A stretch of DNA of 64,000 nucleotides from Thalassospira profundimaris (GCF_003326795.1 NZ_JPWI01000010.1:1-64000); one strand, 5' to 3'; counted from the stretch's first letter, positions 27,318 to 36,169 are shown. The notes: generated from the letters alone by a model not told the origin. Program-made: numbers and translations.

Positions 27318-27770
27318 ATGAGTGCAGACAGCTATATGGACATGGCCCTTGAAGAAGCACGTGCAGCTGCGCGTCGCGGCGAAGTGCCCGTAGGTGCCGT
27401 TCTGGTCGATGCTGATAGCGGCGAGGTACTTGCACGCGCCGGGAACCTGACCGAAGAGCTCAATGATCCGACGGCCCATGCCGAAATTCTGGTGATCCGT
27501 GCTGCGGCCGGGGCCAAGGGCGAACCGCGTCTGCCCAACTGTGATCTCTATGTCACGCTGGAACCCTGCCCGATGTGTGCAACCGCAATTTCCTTTGCCC
27601 GTCTGCGCCGGGTGTATTTCGGTGCCTATGACCCCAAAGGCGGCGGTGTCGATCACGGCCCGCGTGTGTTCGAAAGCACAAGCTGTCATCACCGGCCCGA
27701 AGTCTATGGCGGCATCGGCGAGGTCGAAGCCGCCAAGCTTTTGAAGGATTTCTTTGGCAGTCTGCGTTAA
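27318..27770 (+). CDS. tadA: tRNA-specific adenosine deaminase (A34 to I34)
   Basis: 150 residues. The zinc-binding deaminase motifs are clear: PTAHAEILVIRAA (HAE) and TLEPCPMCATAIS (PCPMC). It produces inosine at the wobble position of tRNA-Arg(ACG), an essential activity. Family N-terminus MDMALEEARAAARRGEVPVG. It ends 1 nt before the convergent Rrf2 gene stop. Confidence 0.95.
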   Translation: MSADSYMDMALEEARAAARRGEVPVGAVLVDADSGEVLARAGNLTEELNDPTAHAEILVIRAAAGAKGEPRLPNCDLYVTLEPCPMCATAISFARLRRVYFGAYDPKGGGVDHGPRVFESTSCHHRPEVYGGIGEVEAAKLLKDFFGSLR

Positions 27771-27771
27771 A

Positions 27772-28245
27772 TCAGCTGTCCTGTGGGCCGGTATGATGCA
27801 GATCGTCCTGGGTTAGGCCCAATTCAGCCAGCCGTTTCTCAAAATCATCTGCCAGATCGGCCATGGTTACCGATGACAGGATGCCGATGAAGGTTTCCGA
27901 TGCCTTTTGAAGGGCACGGGCTGTTGCCGCATTGGCGGCCTTCTCCATCAGGCACGGACTGCTTTCATTGCTGTATCCCAATGCAAACAGGGTTGGCGCA
28001 CCCAGCGCCTCATAGATTTCTGCCAGTGTGATCTGATCCAGTGTCTTTGCCAGTTGCCAGCCGCCGCCATGCCCCTTGATGGATGTCAGGATTCCCTGTT
28101 CACGCAGGCCAGCCATTGTACGTCTCACGACGGCGGCATTGGTGTTGAGCATCCCGGCGAGTTGTTCGGATGTGGCCGGGTCTTTCATGTCGCTCAGATG
28201 CAAAAGCGCATGCAAAACACGGGGAAGACGGTTGTCCTGACGCAT
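27772..28245 (-). CDS. Rrf2-family transcriptional regulator
   Basis: 157 residues. The winged HTH near the N-terminus (DPATSEQLAGMLNTNAAVVR followed by RTMAGLREQGILTSIKGHGG) is typical of Rrf2. Only one cysteine (SSPCLMEKA) is present in the region that binds Fe-S clusters in IscR/NsrR, so a redox-cluster role is unlikely and single-cysteine or ligand sensing is more plausible. It is divergent from a methyltransferase gene; a long palindrome lies between them. Confidence 0.88.
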   Translation of the reverse strand: MRQDNRLPRVLHALLHLSDMKDPATSEQLAGMLNTNAAVVRRTMAGLREQGILTSIKGHGGGWQLAKTLDQITLAEIYEALGAPTLFALGYSNESSPCLMEKAANAATARALQKASETFIGILSSVTMADLADDFEKRLAELGLTQDDLHHTGPQDS

Positions 28246-28326
28246 GAAATCGGTCCTGTATAGCGGTCAGTTTTCCAGTTGTTTCTATCACACGTAACAA
28301 TCAAAGATACATGAAATTGACAGATG

Positions 28327-28365
28327 TCACGAATCATGTAACTTTTAATGTTACGTGATTCGTGA
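28327..28365. promoter_or_regulatory. 39-bp inverted repeat, probable Rrf2 operator
   Basis: Arms TCACGAATCATGTAAC (28327-28342) and GTTACGTGATTCGTGA (28350-28365) match in 15 of 16 positions around a 7-nt AT spacer. It lies 36 nt upstream of the methyltransferase start and about 80 nt from the Rrf2 start. Confidence 0.75.
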
Positions 28366-28401
28366 TCACGGTTATCCCCCGATCTGATCAAGAGGCCTCC
28401 G

Positions 28402-29046
28402 ATGAAATTTAATCCGAACATTGATACCAGTATGGATCCGAGAACCTTCTGGGAAGAAACCTATGAAAAGGCGTCACCTGTAACCAGTGGCAAACCATCA
28501 GCCGTCCTGGAACGGTTCGTCAAAGACAGGCCGGTTGGCCGTGCGCTTGAACTTGGCTGCGGCAAGGGTGATGATGCTGTCTGGCTGGCAAAAAACGGCT
28601 GGGAAGTCACCGCCGTTGATATCTCCGAGACCGCACTGGGATATGCTCGATCAAATGCCAGTCGAAATGGGGTAAAGGACCGGATTGCGTTTGAAGCCCA
28701 CGATCTGAACAACAGTTTGCCTGACGGCATGTTCGATCTTGTGACCGCGCAATTCCTGCAATCGCCTGTCAAATTCGCCCGCGAGAAGATTTTGAACCGT
28801 GCTTCACAACAACTATCCCTTGGTGGATTGTTGCTGATCACATCCCACGGATCACGACCATCCTGGTCGTGGGTGGCCGAAGGCACAGTATTTCCCACAC
28901 CGCAGCAGGCACTTGATGCGCTGTTGCTCGATATGCGTGAATGGGATCTTGTGACGGTTGATAATTTTGAACGGATGGCAACCGGGCCCAAGGGTGAAAA
29001 GGGTAAGGTGACTGATACAGTCATAGCGCTTGAACGTCGCGCCTGA
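28402..29046 (+). CDS. class I SAM-dependent methyltransferase
   Basis: 214 residues with the Rossmann methyltransferase motif I ALELGCGKGDDAVWLAKNGW, motif II VTAVDIS and a DLVTAQFLQSP post-motif. This TehB/thiopurine-like architecture often modifies small or toxic molecules; the substrate cannot be told. Divergent from the Rrf2 regulator and sharing its palindrome, so probably an inducible detoxification enzyme. A GC hairpin follows. Confidence 0.85.
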   Translation: MKFNPNIDTSMDPRTFWEETYEKASPVTSGKPSAVLERFVKDRPVGRALELGCGKGDDAVWLAKNGWEVTAVDISETALGYARSNASRNGVKDRIAFEAHDLNNSLPDGMFDLVTAQFLQSPVKFAREKILNRASQQLSLGGLLLITSHGSRPSWSWVAEGTVFPTPQQALDALLLDMREWDLVTVDNFERMATGPKGEKGKVTDTVIALERRA

Positions 29047-29061
29047 CGGCATATTAAATAC

Positions 29062-29088
29062 AACCGGCACCGCAAGACGGTGCCGGTT
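29062..29088. terminator. GC-rich hairpin between convergent genes
   Basis: A perfect 11-bp stem AACCGGCACCG/CGGTGCCGGTT with a 5-nt loop. No T-run follows, so it is a terminator-like structure of moderate confidence serving convergent genes. Confidence 0.55.
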
Positions 29089-29125
29089 GGTGGTGTCGGT
29101 TGGCGGGGTGGGCAGTTTTGCGGGA

Positions 29126-29872
29126 TCAAAAGGCCGAAGCCGTCGGGCGCACAATGACTTCGTTGACGTCAACATCTGCGGGTTGATCCAGCGCATAAAG
29201 AACCGCGCGGGCAATGGCGTCAGGTGTCAGCGCGATCTGGCGGAACTGGGTCAGCAATTCCTTGCTGGTCGGGTCGCTGATATCGTGGCCAAGTTCGGTT
29301 TCAACCACGCCGGGCGAAATGGTGGTGACGCGGACATTGTCACTTTCCTGGCGCAGGCCTTCGGATATCGCCCAGACGGCATATTTGGTCGCGCAATAGA
29401 CGACGCCGCTTGGCACAACAACATGGGCGCCGATTGAGGCGGTATTGATGACATGGCCGCTGCCTTGCGTCTTGAAAATCGGAAGGACGGCGGCAATGCC
29501 GTTCAGAACGCCCCGGATATTGACGTTAATCATGTTGTCCCATTCGTCGGTTTTAAGTTCCGACATCGGGGCAAGCGGCATGACACCGGCATTGTTAAAG
29601 ATCGCATCCACACGACCAAACAGGTTATGCGCATTATACACCAGTGCTTCGACGCTATCGACACTGGTGACATCAACGGATCTGGCCATCGCGGTTCCGC
29701 CAGCAGCTTCGATTTCCGTGACAATCTGATCAAGGCGTTCGGTGCGACGTGCACCAAGAACAACTTTGGCCCCGCGTGATGCCAGAAGTCGGGCGGTGGC
29801 TTCCCCGATGCCGCTGCTGGCACCCGTGATGATAACGGTTTTGTTTTCTAGATAATTGATCGGGTTCGTCAT
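29126..29872 (-). CDS. short-chain dehydrogenase/reductase
   Basis: 248 residues, classical SDR. Cofactor motif TGASSGIG near residue 16; GARRTER suggests NADP(H) preference; NNAGV; catalytic Ser in NTASIGAH and YCATK (YxxxK). Substrate unknown. It is divergent from an AraC-family regulator at 30043, the usual arrangement for a regulator and its target. Confidence 0.9.
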   Translation of the reverse strand: MTNPINYLENKTVIITGASSGIGEATARLLASRGAKVVLGARRTERLDQIVTEIEAAGGTAMARSVDVTSVDSVEALVYNAHNLFGRVDAIFNNAGVMPLAPMSELKTDEWDNMINVNIRGVLNGIAAVLPIFKTQGSGHVINTASIGAHVVVPSGVVYCATKYAVWAISEGLRQESDNVRVTTISPGVVETELGHDISDPTSKELLTQFRQIALTPDAIARAVLYALDQPADVDVNEVIVRPTASAF

Positions 29873-29913
29873 GACATGCTCCTTGTGTTTGTGTCATGGC
29901 GCTTACTGTGTCG

Positions 29914-29930
29914 ATCAATGGCCGATTGAT
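29914..29930. promoter_or_regulatory. short inverted repeat in the SDR/AraC intergenic region
   Basis: ATCAAT-GGCCG-ATTGAT, 6-bp perfect arms, 42 nt upstream of the SDR start. A possible operator for the divergent AraC-type regulator; short enough to be chance. Confidence 0.4.
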
Positions 29931-30042
29931 GAATACACAGAACTCGAATTGGATTGCCTAATCCTCCAAATGCAGAAAAGTGAGCTTTGTTCGGGTTATC
30001 CGACGTGTATATTACATCCTTGGAAATTGAAGGAACCTGGTC

Positions 30043-30960
30043 ATGGATAGCTATCAACGGCTTTGTAATCTGATTGACAAATACTGCGAGTCAGATGGTT
30101 CTGTGCGAACCGCGATCGAGCCGGTCTGGATGTTTCGATCCACGGGGCCGACCCTTAAGGTGCCGACCATCTACAGGCCGTGTTTATGTCTGATTGCCTC
30201 GGGGGCCAAGGAAGTCACGTTGGGGCAGGAAGTCTATCGCTATGAACCCGGACAACTTCTGGCAGCATCGGTGGATTTGCCGCTTGTCGGGCATGTCACG
30301 CTGGCCAGTGACCATCAACCCTATCGCAGTCTTTCGCTTGATCTTGATGCCCAGATACTCAGCGAACTTGTCACCAACATGGATCTTAAAATCGGGACAG
30401 AGGGTGAAAGTGCGCGTGGACTGTTTGTGGAACAAACGACCGAAAGTCTGATTGATGCCGTGCTTCGGGTGGTCGAGTTGCTCGAACGTCCTGATGATGT
30501 TGCGGTGATGTTGCCGCTTCTGATGCGCGAGGTGCATTACCGCCTGTTGCGCACCGGAAAGGGGGCCCTGATCGCGGGGCTTGCGATTGGTGGCAGCAAT
30601 ATGCAGCGGATATCTGCCGTCCTTCGACGGATGAAGGATAATTTCGACAAGCCGCTCAGGATCGAGGAACTGGCCGATTTCGCCAATATGAGCCCGTCAT
30701 CCTTCCATCATCATTTCAAGCAGGTCACCGCGATGAGCCCGCTGCAATATCAAAAGCGGCTACGCCTGACGACAGCACGTCAGATCATGCTGGCAGAAAT
30801 GAAGGATGCGGCAAGTGCTGCCTATGAGGTCGGCTATGAAAGCGCATCACAATTCAGTCGCGAATATGCCCGGATGTTCGGGGCGCCTCCGATGCGTGAT
30901 GTCATGGCGATCCTTGGTCAAAACGGGGATGCCCGAACCGGTGAAACTGTCACCTATTGA
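30043..30960 (+). CDS. AraC-family transcriptional regulator
   Basis: 305 residues. The N-terminal AraC_N cupin-like domain (YRPCLCLIASGAKEVTLGQE, VDLPLVGHV) is followed by the C-terminal double HTH: LRIEELADFANMSPSSFHHH, then FKQVTAMSPLQYQKRLRL and AYEVGYESASQFSREYARMF. Such regulators usually activate a divergent oxidoreductase; here the SDR at 29126. Confidence 0.9.
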   Translation: MDSYQRLCNLIDKYCESDGSVRTAIEPVWMFRSTGPTLKVPTIYRPCLCLIASGAKEVTLGQEVYRYEPGQLLAASVDLPLVGHVTLASDHQPYRSLSLDLDAQILSELVTNMDLKIGTEGESARGLFVEQTTESLIDAVLRVVELLERPDDVAVMLPLLMREVHYRLLRTGKGALIAGLAIGGSNMQRISAVLRRMKDNFDKPLRIEELADFANMSPSSFHHHFKQVTAMSPLQYQKRLRLTTARQIMLAEMKDAASAAYEVGYESASQFSREYARMFGAPPMRDVMAILGQNGDARTGETVTY

Positions 30961-31005
30961 TCGGACATCCATCCGGGTTGCTAAAACGCGGGATGATTGA
31001 CCTCA

Positions 31006-32616
31006 TCAGCCCTGATGCTGGTTACCGACGGCGGGCAGGTGCTGATACATCCAGGTTTCACTGAGCGGAGCATCACCGCGTTTGAGATACATGCGCAGAT
31101 CAACCGGATCGGTGCCAGCGGCCTTAAGGTCAAAGGCTGCGCGCCAGATGCGGGTATCCATGATCGGTTCGATCTTGGTGCGGGTGATTTCACCGCGTGA
31201 TGTCGACACCACGATTTCGGGGAACTCGCCATAGGCAAGGGTTCCAAGAATATCGCCCTCGAACTCGACGGAAAACTTGATTTCGTCTCTTGGGCGATTG
31301 GTGCCCGGTTCACCGCCACGACCCATGCGGGTTGCCGTTGCACGCGCCAGTTCCGCAACCGGGAACGGGTTATGCGCCTGCCAGTGAAGGCGGTATTTGA
31401 ACGCATAGGAATTACCCGCCCTGGCCGGGCCATTGGGCACCCAGAACGCCGCGATGTTGTCGTGAATCTCGTCATCGGTCGGGATTTCGATCAGCTGCAC
31501 GGCACCATCATTCCAGTCACCTTTGGGTTCGACCCACAGGCTGGGGCGACGGTGATAGCGCACGCCATCGAGATAGTTCTTCACATCGCGGTCACGCTGC
31601 ATCAGGCCAAAGCCGCGCGGATTATGATCGGCAAAGGCCGATGCGCGGATCGTTTCGGGATTGTTGAGCTGTCGCCAGATACGTTCACCGCTTCCTGTCC
31701 AAAGTTCAAGACCATCGCTGTCATGGACTTCCGGGCGCCAGTCAAAGCGGAATGATTTGTTCTGTTCGGAATACCAGAACATGCTGGTCAGCGGTGCGAT
31801 GCCAAGGCGTTCGATATCGCGGCGAACAAACAGATGCTTTTCCACATCCATGGTCACGCCCTGACCGCGATAGAGCAGGAATTTATACGCACCCGTGATG
31901 CTTGGCCCATCCAGAAGGGCATAGATCGTCACCGGGTCTTCGGCATTTTTTGCAGGTTCGATAAAGAACTGCCGGAAGTCCGGAAACTCTTCGGGCACCG
32001 AAGTTGCCGTATTCACGGCAATCCCGCGCGCAGACAGGCCATATTGCCCTTCATCACCGATTGCCCGGAAATAGGATGCGCCAAGGAATGCTGCCCAGTC
32101 CTGGGTTTTCCAGTCATCACGCGACTGGTTTTCATGCAGGCGGAAACCGGCAAAGCCGCTGTTTGGCGGTAACTGGCGGGCAATGCTGTCTTCGGGCATG
32201 TCAAAGTAATCGGGCTTATAGATAACTTCGCGTGCCGCACCGTTTTCCAAAAGATACATATGGACCGGTTTGGCGAAATACATGCCCAGATGGAAAAAGG
32301 TCACCGGATAGGTGCCCGACCCGTCGGAAAACGGCGAATGATCGCGTTTGTAGTGAAGCTTGCCATGGGTGTCATAGTCAATCCGCCCGACAATTTCCGG
32401 GTTTGGTGCCACGGGGGGCTCATATGCGGCCTGCGCCATGGATTTGGCGCGCGCAATCAGATCGGCAAACTCGAACGGTTGGGCATTGCCAAGATCAAGC
32501 CCCGGAACTTCTGCCAATGCCGTTTGATAGATCGACAGCCCCGGCAGGATCAGCCCGGCTGCCGCGATGGATTTCAAAAAGCGTCTGCGTTCCACAGAAG
32601 TCGTCATTTGCATCAT
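31006..32616 (-). CDS. periplasmic glucan biosynthesis protein OpgG/OpgD family
   Basis: 536 residues. A twin-arginine signal (RRRFLKSIAAAGLILPG) at residues 10-26 indicates Tat export, as for OpgD. The mature protein is of MdoG type, with PFEFADLIARAKSMAQAAYE and many conserved aromatic motifs (SYFRAIGDEGQYGLSARGIA, FWVPNGPARAGNSYAFKYRL). These proteins shape the branched backbone of osmoregulated periplasmic glucans. No opgH is adjacent. OpgD fits the Tat signal better than OpgG; kept at family level. Confidence 0.9.
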   Translation of the reverse strand: MMQMTTSVERRRFLKSIAAAGLILPGLSIYQTALAEVPGLDLGNAQPFEFADLIARAKSMAQAAYEPPVAPNPEIVGRIDYDTHGKLHYKRDHSPFSDGSGTYPVTFFHLGMYFAKPVHMYLLENGAAREVIYKPDYFDMPEDSIARQLPPNSGFAGFRLHENQSRDDWKTQDWAAFLGASYFRAIGDEGQYGLSARGIAVNTATSVPEEFPDFRQFFIEPAKNAEDPVTIYALLDGPSITGAYKFLLYRGQGVTMDVEKHLFVRRDIERLGIAPLTSMFWYSEQNKSFRFDWRPEVHDSDGLELWTGSGERIWRQLNNPETIRASAFADHNPRGFGLMQRDRDVKNYLDGVRYHRRPSLWVEPKGDWNDGAVQLIEIPTDDEIHDNIAAFWVPNGPARAGNSYAFKYRLHWQAHNPFPVAELARATATRMGRGGEPGTNRPRDEIKFSVEFEGDILGTLAYGEFPEIVVSTSRGEITRTKIEPIMDTRIWRAAFDLKAAGTDPVDLRMYLKRGDAPLSETWMYQHLPAVGNQHQG

Positions 32617-32789
32617 GTTCCAATGGTTTCACGTGTCGGGCAAGGATACCGGACAGTGTGGAGGTAATCGGGATGAAACATGGCAAATTCAAGGTCGTGT
32701 CGACTGCTTTTTATGCATGGACCCTTGCATAAATGCCACTGGTGATTGGCCAATTTCCTTGACCGGCATTTTGGTTTAATCTAACCGTC

Positions 32790-32972
32790 AGATGTCGGTA
32801 TCCGGATATCGGATAAAGGGAATTCGACGTGGCCTGTCAAACAGGTCATTAACCGAAGCTGCCCCCGCAACTGTAGGCGGTGAGTGTTTTTCTGACCAAT
32901 GCCACTGGGAACCAACCCGGGAAGGCCAGGAAAAGCATGATGACCCGCGAGCCAGGAGACCTGCCGACATGA
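32790..32972 (+). promoter_or_regulatory. cobalamin (B12) riboswitch aptamer
   Basis: Conserved aptamer segments appear in order: AAAGGGAA, the B12 box-like GCCCCCGCAACTGTAGGCGG, GCCACTGGGAACC, CCGGGAAGGCC and AGCCAGGAGACCTGCC. P1 is closed by ATGTCGG (32792-32798) with CCGACAT (32964-32970). It lies upstream of an ABC importer operon, so adenosylcobalamin would be expected to repress it. The apparent expression platform extends to about 33074. Confidence 0.95.
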
Positions 32973-33101
32973 ATGCGACGGACCGGGCGGGGTGCCCCGG
33001 AGAATGTCGGCTTATGTCCCGGTCTTCGGGAGCTCGCCAAGGTTTGACCTGAGCTCTGACCCCGACATCTTCCGCCATTTCCCGACACTTTTGCCAGTCC
33101 C

Positions 33102-33139
33102 TTGACAGTAGAAATGTGATCGTTATGTTATAACATAAC
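33102..33139 (+). promoter_or_regulatory. internal promoter overlapping a Zur-like palindrome
   Basis: TTGACA at 33102-33107 and TATGTT at 33124-33129 (16-nt spacer) form a plausible promoter. The 18-bp perfect palindrome GTTATGTTATAACATAAC (33122-33139) covers its -10 region. The sequence TGTTATAACATAACA (33127-33141) matches the general Zur-box consensus TGTTATAnTATAACA at all but one defined position. It sits between the riboswitch and the importer start. Confidence 0.6.
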
Positions 33140-33209
33140 ATTTGTGGTGTGCTGTGTTTGGAGCAGGGAAACCTGGTCCTGGCCAGTGCATCGTTGAAAG
33201 GAAGTCGAA

Positions 33210-34235
33210 GTGATCAATCACTATAAACGTGTACTGGCGGTCGGGGTGTTTGCCGCTGGTTCTATGGCATCTGCCGCAAGTGTATCTGCAACCGAATATC
33301 CGCTTCAGATCCGCAATTGCGGGACCGTACTTCAGTTTGATTCTGCGCCGGACCGCGTCGTGTCCCTTGGGCAAAGCACAACAGAAATCCTTTATTCACT
33401 GGGACTTGCCGACAAGGTCAAAGGGACCAGTGTCTGGTTTGGCCCGGTTATGGATGAATTCAAGGATGTCAACGCAACCGTTCCGCGTCTGGCCGATAAT
33501 GATCCGGGATTTGAAACCGTGGTTGCGCAAAAGCCGCAACTGGTTGCCACCCAGTATCAATGGCATGTCGGTCCCAAGGGGATTGTCGGAACCACCGAGC
33601 AGTTCAGCGAACTTTCCATCCCGGTTTATACCGCACCGGCCGATTGCGTCGGCAAGGACAATACGGGTGGCGGCGACGGTGTCCGCCATGACGATTTCAC
33701 CATGAACCTGATTTATCAGGAGATCACCGATCTTGCGCAGATCTTTAATGTCGAGGATCGCGGCGAAGCCCTGATAGCCAAACTGCATGCCCGCGAAGCC
33801 CGGTCGCTGGAACAGGTGAAGGCAAGCGGACATGATAATGTATCTGCCGTTTTCTGGTTTTCGAGTGCCGAGATCAAAAGCGATCCCTATGTGGCCGGTA
33901 AAAATGGTGCAGCGGGTTATATCGCAGGCAAACTTGGTGTGACCAACATCATCGATAGTCCGGAAGAATGGCCGACCGTTGGATGGGAAACCATTGCACG
34001 TGCCAATCCCGATATCATCGTGATCGGCAAGATGGGGCGTCGCCGTTTCCCGGCAGATGACTGGCAGGTCAAAATGGACTTCCTGAAAACCGACCCTGTC
34101 ACAAGCCAGATGAAGGCGGTGAAAAACGGCAATATCGTTGTGATGGATGCCCAGTCGATGGATCCGACAATCCGCCTGATCGAGGGGATTGAAACACTGG
34201 CCGAGGCCGTCGAACGACTAAGTGCTTCGAACTGA
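33210..34235 (+). CDS. ABC transporter substrate-binding protein, BtuF/FecB family
   Basis: 341 residues from GTG with AAAGGAAG upstream. The signal peptide ends near ASVSA (about residue 27). Periplasmic binding protein type III fold (PF01497-like): DRVVSLGQSTTEILYSLGLA, then a long central helix, then ARANPDIIVIGKMG. First gene of a three-gene importer under the cobalamin riboswitch, so the cargo is probably cobalamin, a corrinoid or a related metal chelate. The Zur-like site raises a zinc or cobalt connection. Confidence 0.85.
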   Translation: MINHYKRVLAVGVFAAGSMASAASVSATEYPLQIRNCGTVLQFDSAPDRVVSLGQSTTEILYSLGLADKVKGTSVWFGPVMDEFKDVNATVPRLADNDPGFETVVAQKPQLVATQYQWHVGPKGIVGTTEQFSELSIPVYTAPADCVGKDNTGGGDGVRHDDFTMNLIYQEITDLAQIFNVEDRGEALIAKLHAREARSLEQVKASGHDNVSAVFWFSSAEIKSDPYVAGKNGAAGYIAGKLGVTNIIDSPEEWPTVGWETIARANPDIIVIGKMGRRRFPADDWQVKMDFLKTDPVTSQMKAVKNGNIVVMDAQSMDPTIRLIEGIETLAEAVERLSASN

Positions 34236-34275
34236 TCGCATAAGGCAAAGGCGTTCGATATGCCCGGAGAATTCA

Positions 34276-35340
34276 ATGTTTGAAAAAACGCCAGTTCATC
34301 CGCCTGCACAAAGACGGGCGGGACGGGCATATCTTGTGCGAACCGGTGCAGTTTTTTTCGCACTGGTCTTGCTGATCGGTGTGATTGCGATTGCCGCAGC
34401 CAAGGGGGAAACGGAAATCCCCCTTGGCACGGTTCTTCACACCATTGCCAATCACATCTGGAATGCCGGTTTCGACGTTGATCCGATTGATGGGGGGATC
34501 ATCTGGAATTACCGCATATCAAGGGCGCTTGTGGCCGCCGCTTGCGGTGCATCGCTGGCGTTGTCAGGTGCGGTTTTGCAGGCGTTGTTGCGCAACAGTC
34601 TGGCCGATCCCTATTTGCTGGGTATTTCGGCAGGTGCATCGACCGGTGCGGTCAGTGTTGCGATCCTTGGTTTTGGTGCGGGGATGGTATCCCTGTCCCT
34701 TGGGGCCTTCGCCGGTGCACTGGTGGCATTCGGATTTGTTGCGCTTTTGGCTATTCCGGCGGGACGGAGTGCCGGGGCAATTATTCTGGCCGGTGTTGCC
34801 GGATCCCAACTTTTTAACGCGCTGACATCATTCATCGTGACCAAGGCCGCGACCGCAGACGAGGCACGCGGCATCATGTTCTGGTTGCTCGGGAATCTAA
34901 GCGGGGTGCGCTGGCCCGATGTTTATCTTGCGCTTCCTGTCGCGGTGATCGGGTTGCTGGTGTGTCTTTGGTATGCGCGTGCGCTTGATGCTTTTACCTT
35001 TGGTGTCGAGTCAGCCGCATCGCTTGGTGTGCCGGTTCGCCGGGTTTACGTGGTCCTGATTGCCGTTGCGGCATCCATGACCGCCGTGATGGTCAGTATC
35101 GTCGGTTCCATCGGGTTTGTTGGCTTGGTAATCCCGCATGCTGCGCGCTTTTTTGTCGGAACGCGCCACGGGCTGTTGTTGCCGGTATCCGCCCTGATCG
35201 GGGCAATGTTCCTGGTGGCGGCTGATATCGTGTCGCGCATCATTCTTGATGGCCAGGTATTGCCAATCGGGGTGATAACAGCCCTGATCGGGGCACCGGC
35301 CTTTGCGCTTATCCTTTGTCATGGAAGGGTTCTGCGATGA
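34276..35340 (+). CDS. ABC transporter permease, BtuC/FecCD family
   Basis: 354 residues with about ten transmembrane helices. Family motifs: RISRALVAAACGASLALSGA, LLRNSLADPYLLGISAGAST and GSIGFVGLVIPHAARFFVG. The start at 34276 has GGAGA 5 nt upstream; an upstream extension is not conserved in character. The stop overlaps the ATPase start (ATGA), so stoichiometric translation is expected. Confidence 0.92.
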   Translation: MFEKTPVHPPAQRRAGRAYLVRTGAVFFALVLLIGVIAIAAAKGETEIPLGTVLHTIANHIWNAGFDVDPIDGGIIWNYRISRALVAAACGASLALSGAVLQALLRNSLADPYLLGISAGASTGAVSVAILGFGAGMVSLSLGAFAGALVAFGFVALLAIPAGRSAGAIILAGVAGSQLFNALTSFIVTKAATADEARGIMFWLLGNLSGVRWPDVYLALPVAVIGLLVCLWYARALDAFTFGVESAASLGVPVRRVYVVLIAVAASMTAVMVSIVGSIGFVGLVIPHAARFFVGTRHGLLLPVSALIGAMFLVAADIVSRIILDGQVLPIGVITALIGAPAFALILCHGRVLR

Positions 35341-36137
35341 CCCTTGAATTGCGCAATGTCGGCTGGAATGCCGGGTTCAAGAAAATCATCAGTGATGTGT
35401 CACTCAGCGTGGAGCGGGGTGAGTTTCTGGGGCTGATCGGGCCGAACGGGTCGGGCAAAACCAGCCTGATGACGGTTCTTGCCGGTATTCGTGCGCCGTC
35501 AACAGGGCAGGCGTTGCTTGTTGGTCAGGCCATGAAAAAGATCGGGCGTCGCAATCTGGCGCAACAGATCGGTTTTGTTGAACAGCAGGCCGATACGATT
35601 GACCGCATCACGGTACGCGAGGCGGTTTCACTTGGCAGAACGCCATATCTGAGTTTGCTTTCACCATGGTCTGAACGTGATGATGAAATCGTTGCGGATG
35701 CGCTTGGCAGTGTCGAAATGTCCCAGATGGCAGATCGTATGTGGCAGACCCTGTCGGGCGGGGAAAAGCAGCGTGTGCATATCGCGCGTACCCTGGCCCA
35801 GCAGCCTGACTTTTTGTTGCTTGATGAACCAACCAACCATCTCGACATCCATCATCAGTTGGGATTGCTTGAACTGGTGCGCGCGCTTCCGGTGACGGTG
35901 GTGGCCGCCCTGCATGATCTGAACCATGCCGCGATGTTCTGTGACCGCATTGCAATGATGGATCGTGGTAAACTGATTGCGGTCGGAACACCGGAACAGA
36001 TTTTAACGGCGCAAAATCTGCGCGATGTTTTCGGGGTTGCCGCCGATATCGAAATTGATGATCAGGGCCGCTGTCATATCCGCTATCACGTCGGAACATC
36101 GGGCCATGCGGGCATAAAAAAAGACCGGGTTGCGTAA
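35337..36137 (+). CDS. ABC transporter ATP-binding protein, BtuD/FecE family
   Basis: 266 residues. Walker A GPNGSGKTS near residue 37, Q-loop FVEQQAD, signature LSGGEKQRVHIART near 139, Walker B FLLLDEPTNHLD near 160, H-loop ALHDLNHAAMF. Powers the importer with the two preceding genes. The stop codon lies inside the following terminator hairpin. Confidence 0.94.
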   Translation: MTLELRNVGWNAGFKKIISDVSLSVERGEFLGLIGPNGSGKTSLMTVLAGIRAPSTGQALLVGQAMKKIGRRNLAQQIGFVEQQADTIDRITVREAVSLGRTPYLSLLSPWSERDDEIVADALGSVEMSQMADRMWQTLSGGEKQRVHIARTLAQQPDFLLLDEPTNHLDIHHQLGLLELVRALPVTVVAALHDLNHAAMFCDRIAMMDRGKLIAVGTPEQILTAQNLRDVFGVAADIEIDDQGRCHIRYHVGTSGHAGIKKDRVA

Positions 36138-36148
36138 CCCGGTCTTTT
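36119..36148. terminator. bidirectional rho-independent terminator
   Basis: A perfect 13-bp stem AAAAGACCGGGTT/AACCCGGTCTTTT with loop GCGT, flanked by A and T tracts. It ends the importer operon and the convergent purD. Confidence 0.92.
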
Positions 36149-36169
36149 GGAAATCCGATCTGGAACGGC

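Noticed and set aside
27047-27319. 90-codon minus-strand ORF between the amidotransferase and tadA
   Set aside because: No start signal, no family resemblance, and it crosses the tadA promoter region.
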